A DNA stretch of 64,000 bases, taken from CAVXXD01 sp963765625 (lineage in GTDB: Bacteria; Actinomycetota; Geothermincolia; Geothermincolales; Geothermincolaceae). A program made the position numbers and the translations under genes. The stretch's first letter is position 1, and each line of letters opens with the position of its first letter. The notes under the pieces are model-generated. The model was not told the DNA's origin. It saw only the letters and a list, made by a program, of their open reading frames with translations, and made no database searches. Below, in pieces: positions 33,523 through 41,505 of this stretch. The DNA lies in assembly GCA_963765625.1 (NCBI GenBank), contig CAVXXD010000004.1, positions 1 to 64,000 on the forward strand, given 5' to 3'.

Positions 33523-34875
33523 TCAACCCATCTCCTTGACTATGACGGCCGCGAGTTCCCGCGCGATTCCTTCCGCCTCCTGCTCCGTGGGCGCTTCGAC
33601 CATCACCCGGACCAGAGGCTCCGTTCCGGAAGGGCGGACGAGCACGCGTCCGTTCTCTCCCAGTTCTTTCTCCACCTGAGCGATCCGTTCCTTGAGCAGG
33701 GCGCTGCGCTCCAGCCCTCCACGGTCGGAAACGGTCACGTTCACCAGCACCTGTGGAAATTGCGGGACCTTGTCGGCTATCTCCGAGACCCGCTCGCCCC
33801 CGTCCCGCCAGGCAGCGCAGAAGCGCAGGGCGGTCAGCAGCCCGTCACCGGTTGGTGAATGGTCCAGGAAGATGACGTGCCCGGATTGCTCTCCGCCCAG
33901 GTTCAGGCCGAGCCGGATCATCTCTTCCAACACGTAGCGGTCTCCCACCGGAGCAATATTAACGGTGATGCCGGCCTCCTTCATGGCCTGATGGAAGCCC
34001 TTGTTGGACATGACCGTGGCCACCAGGGAGTTCTCTTTGAGTTCGTGCTTCCTGGCCATGTGCCCGGCACAGGCAGCCATGATCACGTCTCCATTGATCA
34101 GGCCGCCCCATTCGTCCACGGCGATGAGACGGTCGGCGTCTCCGTCAAAGGCCAGGCCCAGATCGGCCCCTTCGCTCACGACCAGTTCGGCCAGGCGCTC
34201 CGGGTGGGTTGAGCCGCAGCCTTCGTTGATGTTGTAGCCGTCAGGCTGATTGAAGAAAGTGCGCACGTGCGCGCCGCAGGCTTCGAAGATACGGGGTGCG
34301 GCTTCGCTGGCCGCGCCGTTGGCGCAGTCCAGCACCAGGCGCTTTCCCGTCAGGTCCACGCCGTTGGTGTCCAGAAGGTACCGGATATAGCGGTCCAGAG
34401 CCTCCGGCTGCCAGGTAACCCTGCCTACGTCCCGTCCTTCGGGGCGGGTGGTGGCACGGGTGTCGAAATTCACAACCGCTTCCTCGATCTCGTCCTCCAC
34501 CGCATCGGGGAGCTTGTTGCCGCTGGAATGGAATATCTTGATGCCGTTGTCCTCCATGGGGTTGTGGCTGGCCGAGAGGACCACGCCGGCCTCGGCATCT
34601 CCGTCCCTGGTGAGGAGGGCTATAGCCGCGGTGGGCATGACCCCCAGCAACTCGGCGTCGCCGCCGGCGGCGGCCACCCCTGCGCTAATGGCGGATTCCA
34701 GCATCTCACCGGAGATGCGCGTGTCCCGCCCGATGAGAATACGGGGGCGGGCCCGGTGGCGTGCCAGTACGCCCACAACAGAAAAGCCCACCTTGAAGGC
34801 GAGTTCGGGGGTCAGGTCCCGGTTGGCCCTGCCCCTGATGCCGTCAGTACCGAAAAGCCTGCTGGTTGGGGTCAT
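33523..34875 (-). CDS. glmM: Phosphoglucosamine mutase (GlmM)
   Basis: Interconverts glucosamine-6- and -1-phosphate. It has 450 residues starting RLFGTDGIRGRANRDLTPE. The phosphoserine site is in VVLSASHNPMEDNGIKIF (Ser about 102). The metal loop is LAFDGDADRLIAVDEWG (about 240-256), the sugar-binding loop GGEQSGHVIFLDHSPTGDGLLT (about 324-345), and the phosphate-binding RPSGTEPLVRVMVEAP (about 412-427). The promoter at 34914-34943 lies just upstream. Confidence 0.96.
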   Translation of the reverse strand: MTPTSRLFGTDGIRGRANRDLTPELAFKVGFSVVGVLARHRARPRILIGRDTRISGEMLESAISAGVAAAGGDAELLGVMPTAAIALLTRDGDAEAGVVLSASHNPMEDNGIKIFHSSGNKLPDAVEDEIEEAVVNFDTRATTRPEGRDVGRVTWQPEALDRYIRYLLDTNGVDLTGKRLVLDCANGAASEAAPRIFEACGAHVRTFFNQPDGYNINEGCGSTHPERLAELVVSEGADLGLAFDGDADRLIAVDEWGGLINGDVIMAACAGHMARKHELKENSLVATVMSNKGFHQAMKEAGITVNIAPVGDRYVLEEMIRLGLNLGGEQSGHVIFLDHSPTGDGLLTALRFCAAWRDGGERVSEIADKVPQFPQVLVNVTVSDRGGLERSALLKERIAQVEKELGENGRVLVRPSGTEPLVRVMVEAPTEQEAEGIARELAAVIVKEMG

Positions 34876-34913
34876 CTAGCTCACATCCCTTTTATTCCCG
34901 AAAACATAAGGTG

Positions 34914-34943
34914 AATATAGCACCCTGGCACCTTGCCTTTCAA
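34914..34943 (-). promoter_or_regulatory. Promoter of glmM-glmS
   Basis: Minus-strand TTGAAA (34938-34943), 18-nt spacer and TATATT (34914-34919). The -35 hexamer overlaps the stop of the upstream racemase. It is followed by a leader of about 30 nt to the glmM ATG. Confidence 0.55.
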
Positions 34944-35980
34944 ACCGGCTCGTCATATTGATATTCCCTGCTCACAAAGGGTCCCGCCATGGCCCCCAGC
35001 ACCCCAAGGTAGTCGAGGGAAAAGGCCAGGGCCTCACCCCGGCGCGGCCCGCCGGACGGGCTTTCTCCGGCCAGCAAAGTCAGGTCCCCGAAGTATTCCA
35101 GCACCCGCAGGCCTTCTTCGCGAGGAAAGGCGCTGCCCGCTCCCAGGTCGGAATGTCCCATGGCCACCAGGATACGCTTTTCGATCCGTCCGTCCCCGCC
35201 CCGCTGGTCCCGGGACTCCACCACCTCGGCTGAGAGGGTGAAGACGTCATCCCTCAAGCCCTCGAGCTTCTCTCCATGCGTGGTCTCACGTCCCAGCAGC
35301 AGAGCCTCCCCGATTCGCAGGCTTATCCCACCCGGCAGCTCTCCCCCGAGTGCCGGCAGGAGCATGGCTGAATTGCCGGCTGAGACGATTGGCTTGTCGA
35401 CCTTGAAACAGCCCTTCTCCTTTTCCGCCAGTTCGAGCAGCCACTCCGCCGAAGCCGGCGAGGGGGAGGTTCCCCGGCAGGAAGTATGGGTGCCCAGCCC
35501 CACCAGCTGGATGAAGCCGCTCTCCGCGGCACTCCGCATGGCTTCACGAGCGCGCTCCGGGGGTATGCCTTCCCGGCCTCCCCCCGTCTCCAGCATCAGG
35601 ACGACCGGCGCGGCCCCTCCCCCGGCCCGGGCCAGTCCGGCCAGGTCGGCGAGGATCTCTTCGCTGCTCGCCAGGAAGAGATCCGCATCCCGCCAGGCCC
35701 CTGCCAGTTCCACCCCCGTCGCTGGCCGCAGCATAGCCAGCCTGGCCGTGGGGTGGGCGGCGCGTAGGCGGCGCAGGCTCTCCGGGCGGGAATCGGCCAG
35801 GAGGCTCACGCCTCCCTCCAACATGGCGGAGGCCACGTGCGCGTCTCCGAGACAGGCCTTGGTCACGCCCCAGGTGTCGATGGCTTTTTCCTTAAGGGCA
35901 CGCGTCAAAGCTCCGGCGTTGTGACGCAACAGGTCAAGCCGGATGATAAGCTCCGGGAAGGAGCCCCCGGGGACACGCAT
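34940..35980 (-). CDS. PLP-dependent racemase of the alanine/ornithine racemase family
   Basis: Probable amino-acid racemase. The 346-residue product has an alanine-racemase-type barrel with the PLP lysine in DTWGVTKACLGD (Lys about 41). LLADSRPESLRRLRAAHP, LMLETGGGREGIPPE (about 129-143) and the C-terminal GGISLRIGEALLLGRETTHGEKLEGL (about 220-245) are features I associate with clostridial ornithine racemase and YhfX-like proteins rather than Alr. Alr itself is at 28087-29199, so this is a second, distinct racemase. It starts 2 nt... just past rpsI on the same strand, so it may be cotranscribed with rplM-rpsI. Substrate is not shown by sequence. Confidence 0.8.
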   Translation of the reverse strand: MRVPGGSFPELIIRLDLLRHNAGALTRALKEKAIDTWGVTKACLGDAHVASAMLEGGVSLLADSRPESLRRLRAAHPTARLAMLRPATGVELAGAWRDADLFLASSEEILADLAGLARAGGGAAPVVLMLETGGGREGIPPERAREAMRSAAESGFIQLVGLGTHTSCRGTSPSPASAEWLLELAEKEKGCFKVDKPIVSAGNSAMLLPALGGELPGGISLRIGEALLLGRETTHGEKLEGLRDDVFTLSAEVVESRDQRGGDGRIEKRILVAMGHSDLGAGSAFPREEGLRVLEYFGDLTLLAGESPSGGPRRGEALAFSLDYLGVLGAMAGPFVSREYQYDEPV

Positions 35981-35981
35981 G

Positions 35982-36374
35982 CTAGCGCTTGGAGAACTGG
36001 GGCTTCTTGCGGGCTTTTTTCAGCCCGTACTTCTTGCGTTCGACCATACGTGGATCGCGGCGGAGAAAGCCGGCCTTTTTCAAGTCGCCACGCAAGGTAT
36101 CGTCGCAGTCAAGCAAGGCCCGGGCTATGCCGTGACGCAGGGCTCCGCCCTGTCCGGAGTTGCCTCCACCCTCGATCTTGGCCACGATGCTATAGCGGCC
36201 GGTGGTCCCGGTCACTTCTAATGGTCTGAGGATATCTACGCGCGTTGTGGCACGCGGGAAATATTCTTCCAGTTGTTTGCCGTTGACCACGATCTCCCCG
36301 GTACCCGGGTACAACCTTACCTTGGCTACGGCTTTCTTCCTTCTACCGGTCCCATATCCCAGGGTCTCTGGCAA
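35982..36374 (-). CDS. rpsI: Ribosomal protein S9
   Basis: Small-subunit protein whose C-terminal tail reaches the P site. The 130-residue product has GTGRRKKAVAKVRLYPGTGEIVVNGK (start), the signature GGGNSGQGGALRHGIARAL (about 70-88) and the canonical end KKPQFSKR. Start is TTG 36374 behind GAGGTGGAGCA. It follows rplM by 18 nt. Confidence 0.97.
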   Translation of the reverse strand: MPETLGYGTGRRKKAVAKVRLYPGTGEIVVNGKQLEEYFPRATTRVDILRPLEVTGTTGRYSIVAKIEGGGNSGQGGALRHGIARALLDCDDTLRGDLKKAGFLRRDPRMVERKKYGLKKARKKPQFSKR

Positions 36375-36392
36375 TGCTCCACCTCACCTTTC

Positions 36393-36836
36393 CTAACGCC
36401 TGGCGTTCGCCAGTTCCAGCTGCTCCGGCTGCTGTGCCTGGTGGGGATGGCTTGGCCCACGGTAGACGTGCAGCTTCTTGAGCATTTGCCGGCCAAGACG
36501 ATTGTGGGGGAGCATTCCCCTTACCGCTTTCTTGACCACGAAATCGGACTTGTTCTTCATAAGTTCGGAGTAGGGGGTCTCTTTAAGGCCGCCCGGGTAT
36601 CCGGAGTGACGATAGTACATTTTGTTGTCCAGTTTGTTGCCGGTAAGCTTGACCTTCTCCGCGTTCACCACGATGACGTTGTCCCCGACATCCATGTGGG
36701 TAGAATAGATGGGTTTGTTCTTACCCTTGAGGATCGTCGCCACTTCCGTGGCCAACCTGCCCAGGACCAGGTCCTCGGCGTCTATGATGTACCATTTACG
36801 CTTGATCTCGCCGGCCTTGACCGTGTATGTCTTCAT
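36393..36836 (-). CDS. rplM: Ribosomal protein L13
   Basis: Early-assembling large-subunit protein. From ATG 36836 (MKTYTVKAGEIKRKWYIIDA) it has 147 residues. KMYYRHSGYPGGLKETPYSELM (about 72-93) and VRGMLPHNRLGRQMLKKLHVYRGPSHPHQAQQPE are diagnostic. An earlier in-frame start (36893) would add residues that overlap the promoter's transcript start and is rejected. First gene after the promoter at 36896-36924. Confidence 0.97.
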   Translation of the reverse strand: MKTYTVKAGEIKRKWYIIDAEDLVLGRLATEVATILKGKNKPIYSTHMDVGDNVIVVNAEKVKLTGNKLDNKMYYRHSGYPGGLKETPYSELMKNKSDFVVKKAVRGMLPHNRLGRQMLKKLHVYRGPSHPHQAQQPEQLELANARR

Positions 36837-36895
36837 CTGCCTCACCGTTCGTTCTTCCTTTTTCGGCCCGCGGGCCTTGAACACGACAAACATAA

Positions 36896-36924
36896 ATAAT
36901 AGATGAAAGGGTTGCGCTAGTCAA
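36896..36924 (-). promoter_or_regulatory. Promoter of rplM-rpsI
   Basis: Minus-strand TTGACT (36919-36924), 17-nt spacer and TATTAT (36896-36901). Transcription from about 36889 leaves a leader of about 53 nt before rplM. It faces away from the PGI/PMI gene at 36999. Confidence 0.75.
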
Positions 36925-36961
36925 GAAAAGAAGGGAAGGTGCAAACCGGCGTGGTATAAGT

Positions 36962-36973
36962 GTTAATATTAAC
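36962..36973. promoter_or_regulatory. 12-bp palindrome upstream of PGI/PMI, possible operator
   Basis: GTTAATATTAAC is a perfect 12-bp palindrome in the divergent gap, 26 nt upstream of ATG 36999 and 38 nt from the rplM -35 box. TATAAG (36954-36959) beside it could be a plus-strand -10 box, though no clear -35 is seen. A dimeric repressor site is possible; no partner is known. Confidence 0.35.
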
Positions 36974-36998
36974 GCGAAATCAGAGAGGAGGCTGCATC

Positions 36999-38099
36999 AT
37001 GGATAACCTTATAGACCTGGATGATGTAGGGATATACGGCCGGCTGGACCCATCCTGCATGACCGAAGCGATCGAAAGGGGCCCCGGGCAGTTCCGCGAA
37101 GCGGAGAAGCTGGCCAGGGAGCTCGTCCGTTCATACTCGAAGGACGAAGTCAGCGAAGTCGTCGTGCTGGGCATGGGAGGCTCGGCCATCGGCGGGGACA
37201 TCACCAAAACCCTTCTCGAGAACAACATGGGTGTCCCGGTGACGGTGCACCGCGGCTACTGTCCCAACAAGTATTACTCCCAGAAAACCCTGGTCTTCGC
37301 CGTAAGCTATTCGGGCAACACCGAAGAGACACTGGCCAGCCTGAACGACGTCGTCTACCGCGGCTGCAAGATCGTGGCGGTGACCTCAGGAGGCGTACTC
37401 CTGGAGAAGGCGCGCGGCTACGACTGGCCCACCATCCAGGTCCCGTCCGGCCTGCAGCCCCGGGCCGCGCTGCCCTATCTGACCGTGCCCATTGCCATCA
37501 CCCTGGAGACCATGGGCCTGGTACGCGACTTCACGCCCGTCCTCAACCAGGCCGTCACCGCCCTGGAGGCAAGAGCGATGAAGTGGGGCCGCCTCAGCCC
37601 GTCCATCGACAACTTCGCCAAGCAGTTGGCACACCGGCTGCAAGGCAAGGTACCGGTGATCTACGGCATGGAAGGGATGCTGTCGGTGGCTGCCTACCGC
37701 TGGAAATGCCAGATCAACGAGAACTCCAAGGTGCCGGCCTTCCACCACGTACTCCCGGAGATGAACCACAACGAGATCGTGGGGTGGGCGGAGCTGAATG
37801 ATTTCTCCCGCATGGTGGAGATCATCTTCCTGGTGGACGAGGAGAGCAACCCGCGAGTGGTGCACCGCGCCCGTACGACCTCCGAGTTGATCAAGGACCA
37901 GGTGGGCGGGGTCAGCGTCATCCACGTGAGCGGTGCCACACGGACTGAAAAGCTCCTTTCCTGCATGCTCCTGGGTGATTTCGTCAGCCTGTACCTGGCC
38001 CTCCTCAATCAGCGCGACCCGTCTCCGGTCGAAGTCATAACCCAGCTCAAGAACCGCATGGCGGACTTCAAGGAAGATTCCACCTGCATCTGGGACTGA
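36999..38099 (+). CDS. Bifunctional phosphoglucose/phosphomannose isomerase
   Basis: Interconverts glucose-6-P or mannose-6-P with fructose-6-P. The 366-residue product has two SIS domains: VVVLGMGGSAIGGDITK (about 54-70) with VSYSGNTEETLASL (about 104-117), and a second with VIYGMEGMLSVAAYRWK (about 222-238). FHHVLPEMNHNEIVGW (about 250-265) contains the catalytic Glu and His region of this archaeal/actinobacterial type rather than classical Pgi. ATG 36999 has GAGGAGG 8 nt upstream; an earlier in-frame TTA-derived start would lie in the palindrome. First gene of a plus-strand pair. Confidence 0.92.
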   Translation: MDNLIDLDDVGIYGRLDPSCMTEAIERGPGQFREAEKLARELVRSYSKDEVSEVVVLGMGGSAIGGDITKTLLENNMGVPVTVHRGYCPNKYYSQKTLVFAVSYSGNTEETLASLNDVVYRGCKIVAVTSGGVLLEKARGYDWPTIQVPSGLQPRAALPYLTVPIAITLETMGLVRDFTPVLNQAVTALEARAMKWGRLSPSIDNFAKQLAHRLQGKVPVIYGMEGMLSVAAYRWKCQINENSKVPAFHHVLPEMNHNEIVGWAELNDFSRMVEIIFLVDEESNPRVVHRARTTSELIKDQVGGVSVIHVSGATRTEKLLSCMLLGDFVSLYLALLNQRDPSPVEVITQLKNRMADFKEDSTCIWD

Positions 38100-38121
38100 G
38101 TGGCCGCGGAACGGAGAAGTG

Positions 38122-38970
38122 ATGGGTAATGCGGACTGGGACGGTATGGCCACTGAGGCCGCCGCTGCCCTGAAGGTAGGAACCGCTCCCTCCTGGGCGT
38201 TGGTGTTAGGCAGCGGCCTGCAGGAACCTGATTACTTCGATCCCGGCTCACCCGTCCAGGAATGGGACTTTGCGAAACTTCCGCACTTCACCTGCCCCAC
38301 CGTGCCCGGACACCGCGGAAGCCTGCAGGCAGGCACCATCGCGGGACAGCCGGTCCTGGTGCAAAGGGGGCGTGTTCATTTCTACGAGTGCCTCGATTTC
38401 AACACCGTCACCTTCTACCTGCGCGTCCTGCGCGAACTGGGCGTAGAGCGAGTCGTCCTGGTCAACGCGGCGGGAGCCCTCAACCCCGTTTTCGAGCAGG
38501 GTGACCTCATGCTGGTCCGGGACCATATCAACATGATGGGGGGCAACCCCATTCTCTCCCTGCCGCCGGGGCAGGGAGACCGCTTCCTGGACCTCTCGGA
38601 AGTCTACGACACCGGGCTGGGGAACCTGGCCATGTCCATCGCCAAGATACGTGGCGCGCGCGTAGCCGAAGGCGTCCTGGTGGCGGTGACCGGACCTTGC
38701 TACGAAACCGGAGCCGAGCTACGTTTCTTCCGCCTGGCGGGAGGCGACGCGGTGAGCATGAGCCTGGTGCCGGAAGCCATCTTCGCCCGCTGGCTGGGGA
38801 TGCAGGTCATCGCCTTCAGCTGCATAACCAACATCTGGGACATGGTCAAGCCGCAACCCCTGGGGCACACCGACGTGCTGGATGCCGCGCGCGCCGCCGC
38901 GCCGACCCTGGAAGAAATGGTCCGCGAGCTCATCGTGCAGTCGGCCGCGGCCGGCCCGTATCAACCCTGA
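38122..38970 (+). CDS. Purine nucleoside phosphorylase
   Basis: Phosphorolysis of purine nucleosides in salvage. It has 282 residues. The phosphate loop ALVLGSGLQEPDYF (about 26-39), TVPGHRGSLQAG (about 60-71), VQRGRVHFYECLDF (about 81-94), VLVNAAGALNPVFEQGDLMLVRDHINMMG and TGPCYETGAELRFFRLAGGDAVSMSLVPE (about 192-220) fit the trimeric PNP/MTAP family. ITNIWDM carries the base-binding Asn, which favours 6-oxopurines. The Cys in HFYEC replaces the usual Gly. Start is ATG 38122 (GGAG 5 nt upstream), preferred over GTG 38119. Its 3' end overlaps the convergent gene by 10 nt. Confidence 0.92.
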   Translation: MGNADWDGMATEAAAALKVGTAPSWALVLGSGLQEPDYFDPGSPVQEWDFAKLPHFTCPTVPGHRGSLQAGTIAGQPVLVQRGRVHFYECLDFNTVTFYLRVLRELGVERVVLVNAAGALNPVFEQGDLMLVRDHINMMGGNPILSLPPGQGDRFLDLSEVYDTGLGNLAMSIAKIRGARVAEGVLVAVTGPCYETGAELRFFRLAGGDAVSMSLVPEAIFARWLGMQVIAFSCITNIWDMVKPQPLGHTDVLDAARAAAPTLEEMVRELIVQSAAAGPYQP

Positions 38971-39608
38971 GGCGACTTGGCACGCGCCCTTCTTTTCCGG
39001 GCCAGCCCGACCTCGAAGCTCACCCGGTACACCATGGCAGCCGCTGCGATAACGGCGTAGGCCGACGCGACCAGCTGCATGAACAGCCTGCCCTGGCTGT
39101 ACTTGAGGTCGAAACCGATAAACCAGGCGTGGATCAGCGCGATGATGAACAGCGGGTAATTCAGGCGATGCAGCCATCGCCAGGCGCGCTTGAAGTGACG
39201 CCGGGCCAGGGCCGCGCCGACTGCGACGGCGGCGATAGCAAGGGCTACCGGGCCCAGGATCAGGTAACCGGCCTGACCCTGGTAAAAATCGAGCCTGAAA
39301 ATCAGCACCAGCATGCCGTGGGCCAGCGCCAGCAGGAAAGCAGCCAGCCCGATGAAATTGTGGGCGACATAGACGTCGCGCGGCGGGAAGACGCGGTTGA
39401 AGAGGGGCCGGGCGGCACCGGTGAGCACGTTGAAAAAGAGCAAGGTCAGGGCAGATAGAGCCAGAAGGCGCAAGGCCGTCCAGTCGGTGGAGACAGACGC
39501 TGTGCCCGAGAAGGCCAGGACCAGCGGTGGTACAGCCAGCGCGGCCAGCGCCAGTGCGATTGTTACGGCTTGCGTGATAAGCCTGGTGGTGCCCTTCATC
39601 CCGCCCAT
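38961..39608 (-). CDS. Ferric-reductase-like (MsrQ-type) haem membrane protein
   Basis: Probable b-haem membrane protein that passes electrons across the membrane. The 215-residue product has about six membrane helices. Histidines placed for haem binding are in VYVAHNFIGLAAFLLALAHGML (about 82-103) and WLHRLNYPLFIIALIHAWF (about 146-164), the paired pattern of the ferric-reductase-like domain family. There is no FAD or NAD domain and no msrP nearby. The ATG at 39608 lacks a clear ribosome site and the ATG at 39599 (MKGTTRLI) is an alternative. The next upstream gene encodes a cytochrome-b5-like lipoprotein, a possible partner. Confidence 0.8.
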   Translation of the reverse strand: MGGMKGTTRLITQAVTIALALAALAVPPLVLAFSGTASVSTDWTALRLLALSALTLLFFNVLTGAARPLFNRVFPPRDVYVAHNFIGLAAFLLALAHGMLVLIFRLDFYQGQAGYLILGPVALAIAAVAVGAALARRHFKRAWRWLHRLNYPLFIIALIHAWFIGFDLKYSQGRLFMQLVASAYAVIAAAAMVYRVSFEVGLARKRRARAKSPQG

Positions 39609-39620
39609 ATCATGCGGGGC

Positions 39621-40001
39621 TTACTGTAACGTCCCGACCACGGGAAACCGCTTGAGGTTGTCGCGCATTCGGGCTGGCGCCGTCTTCATCACCTCGGACA
39701 AGTCACGGCCTGCCACCGAGCCCGGGCAGGAAGAGTGAGAGCCCTGCGGCCACATCGAGCTGCCGGAAACATCGTAGACAACGCCGTCTACCGCGACGTA
39801 GGCAGGGCGGCCGTCCGCTCCATCGAATTGCGAAAGTTCCTGCGCCGTGAACACCTTGCCCGCGGCACCCTGCCCTGCCTGGCCGGATTGCTGGGACTGG
39901 CCGGACGTAGCCGTTTCCTGCGTCTCGCTGCTCCCGCATCCAGCCAGCAGCGTTCCCGATATCATCACCACGACAGCCGTCAGAATCAGAATTCTTCTCA
40001 C
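39621..40001 (-). CDS. Cytochrome-b5-like domain lipoprotein
   Basis: Probable surface lipoprotein with a haem/steroid-binding-like fold. From GTG 40001 (GGAGGT 6 nt upstream) it has 126 residues. It has a signal with lipobox TLLAGC (Cys about 21), a Gln/Ser/Gly-rich linker (about 23-45), then VFTAQELSQFDGADGRPAYVAVDGVVYDVSGSSMWPQG and a C-terminal LKRFPVVGTL. I recall related proteins having two His in a GxHxxxH-type stretch. Here the stretch is GSHSSCPGSVAGRDL, with one His and a Cys, so haem ligation may be altered. It sits 12 nt upstream of the haem membrane protein. Confidence 0.8.
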   Translation of the reverse strand: MRRILILTAVVVMISGTLLAGCGSSETQETATSGQSQQSGQAGQGAAGKVFTAQELSQFDGADGRPAYVAVDGVVYDVSGSSMWPQGSHSSCPGSVAGRDLSEVMKTAPARMRDNLKRFPVVGTLQ

Positions 40002-40099
40002 TATCTTACCTCCTGACCTCAGGGACCTGTCTTGCTCAATTTCTCCCCTCTGGCGCCGGTATCGAAACATCGACGGGAGGCGGTGGGGGGTTATTGGGT

Positions 40100-41437
40100 T
40101 CAGGAGCGGATGAGGGCGAGTACTTCGTCCCGTTTGGCTTCCATCAGTTCCCGCGTAGCGGCCTCGAGGTTGAGGCGCAGCAGGGGTTCGGTGTTGGAGG
40201 GGCGGACGTTGAACCACCAGTCGGAATACTCCACGCTCAGGCCGTCCTTTTTGTCGATGCCGGCGTCGGAGTAAGCCGCGACGATCTGTTCCAGTTTGGC
40301 GGGGATGTCCTCCACCCGGCTGTTGATCTCGCCCGAGTCGAAGTATTTTTTGAAGGGCCTGACCACTTCCGATAGAGGCTTGTCCTCCAGTGAGATGGTC
40401 TCCAGGACGAACATGGCCGCGATCAGACCGGAGTCGGCCCGGTAATTGTCGCGGAAGTAATAGTGGCCGGAGTGCTCACCGCCAAAGATGGCTCCCGTCT
40501 CCGCCATGGTCTGCTTGATGAAGGAGTGCCCCACCCGCTCGCGGATGGGAGTGCCGCCGTACTGGCGGATGGTCTCGGGCACGATCCAGGAATTGACGGC
40601 GTTGTAGATGACCTTCTCGCCGGGATGGGTCTCGAGGATGCGCTTGGCCACCATGGCCGTAGTCAGGGAGGCGCTCACCGGCTCGCCCCGGTCGTCCACC
40701 AGGAAGACCCGGTCGGCGTCGCCGTCGAAGGCCATGCCCAGGTCGGCCCGGTTCTCCAGCACCCAGTCCTGCAGCAGTTTGATGTTCTGGGGCTCGATGG
40801 GGCTGGGCTGGTGATGGGGAAAGCTGCCATCCAGCTCGAAACAGTAGGGCACCAGCTCTACGGGAAGTTTCGAGAAGAGGGCGGGGACGAGCATGCCGGC
40901 CATGCCGTTGCCGGCATCGACCACGATCTTCAGGGGCTTGATCTTCCCGACATCAACGAAGCTCATGACGTGGCGCACGTAGTCGTCGAGCATGTCCCGC
41001 TCCTCCAGGTCGCCGTAACGCGCCGCCGCCGGGAATTCGCCCTTCACCACCAGATCGCGGATATCGGCGATGCCGGTGTCCTCGCTGATGGGGGCGGCCT
41101 TGCGCCGGCAGATCTTCAGGCCGTTGTATTCCTTGGGGTTGTGGGAGGCGGTAAACATAGCCCCCGGCAGGTCCAGGGCGCCGGACGCGAAATAGATGGT
41201 ATCGGTGGAGCAGAGGCCGATGTCCACCACGTCCGCCCCCTGCTTCCGAGCCCCTTCGATGAAAGCGGCGCTCAAAGCGGGGGAGGAGAGGCGCATGTCC
41301 CGGCCGACCACGATTTTCGGCTCGCCCAGGAAGGCCACGAAGGCCCGCCCGATACGGCCGGCGACTTCTTCGTCGATCTCCTCCGGGTAGATGCCCCGGA
41401 TATCGTAAGCCTTGAAGATGCCCTGGTTTATTTCCAT
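40100..41437 (-). CDS. Phosphomannomutase/phosphoglucomutase
   Basis: Interconverts hexose-6- and 1-phosphates for sugar nucleotides. From ATG 41437 (MEINQGIFKAYDIRGIYP) it has 445 residues. The phosphoserine loop is AMFTASHNPKEYNGLKIC (Ser about 97), the metal loop LGMAFDGDADRVFLVDDRG (about 232-250), the sugar loop GAIFGGEHSGHYYFRD (about 315-330) and the phosphate loop NVRPSNTEPLLRLNLEA (about 408-424). The GEHSGHY loop favours glucose/mannose substrates over glucosamine (compare glmM). No strong ribosome site is seen; starts at 41446 or 41461 are alternatives. With the PGI/PMI gene it could supply GDP-mannose precursors. Confidence 0.92.
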   Translation of the reverse strand: MEINQGIFKAYDIRGIYPEEIDEEVAGRIGRAFVAFLGEPKIVVGRDMRLSSPALSAAFIEGARKQGADVVDIGLCSTDTIYFASGALDLPGAMFTASHNPKEYNGLKICRRKAAPISEDTGIADIRDLVVKGEFPAAARYGDLEERDMLDDYVRHVMSFVDVGKIKPLKIVVDAGNGMAGMLVPALFSKLPVELVPYCFELDGSFPHHQPSPIEPQNIKLLQDWVLENRADLGMAFDGDADRVFLVDDRGEPVSASLTTAMVAKRILETHPGEKVIYNAVNSWIVPETIRQYGGTPIRERVGHSFIKQTMAETGAIFGGEHSGHYYFRDNYRADSGLIAAMFVLETISLEDKPLSEVVRPFKKYFDSGEINSRVEDIPAKLEQIVAAYSDAGIDKKDGLSVEYSDWWFNVRPSNTEPLLRLNLEAATRELMEAKRDEVLALIRS

Positions 41438-41505
41438 GCGCAACATGATAGCACAAGCCATGGTGATACAATAATTTAAGGAGAGTTGCCAGGGGGTGAT
41501 TGTGG

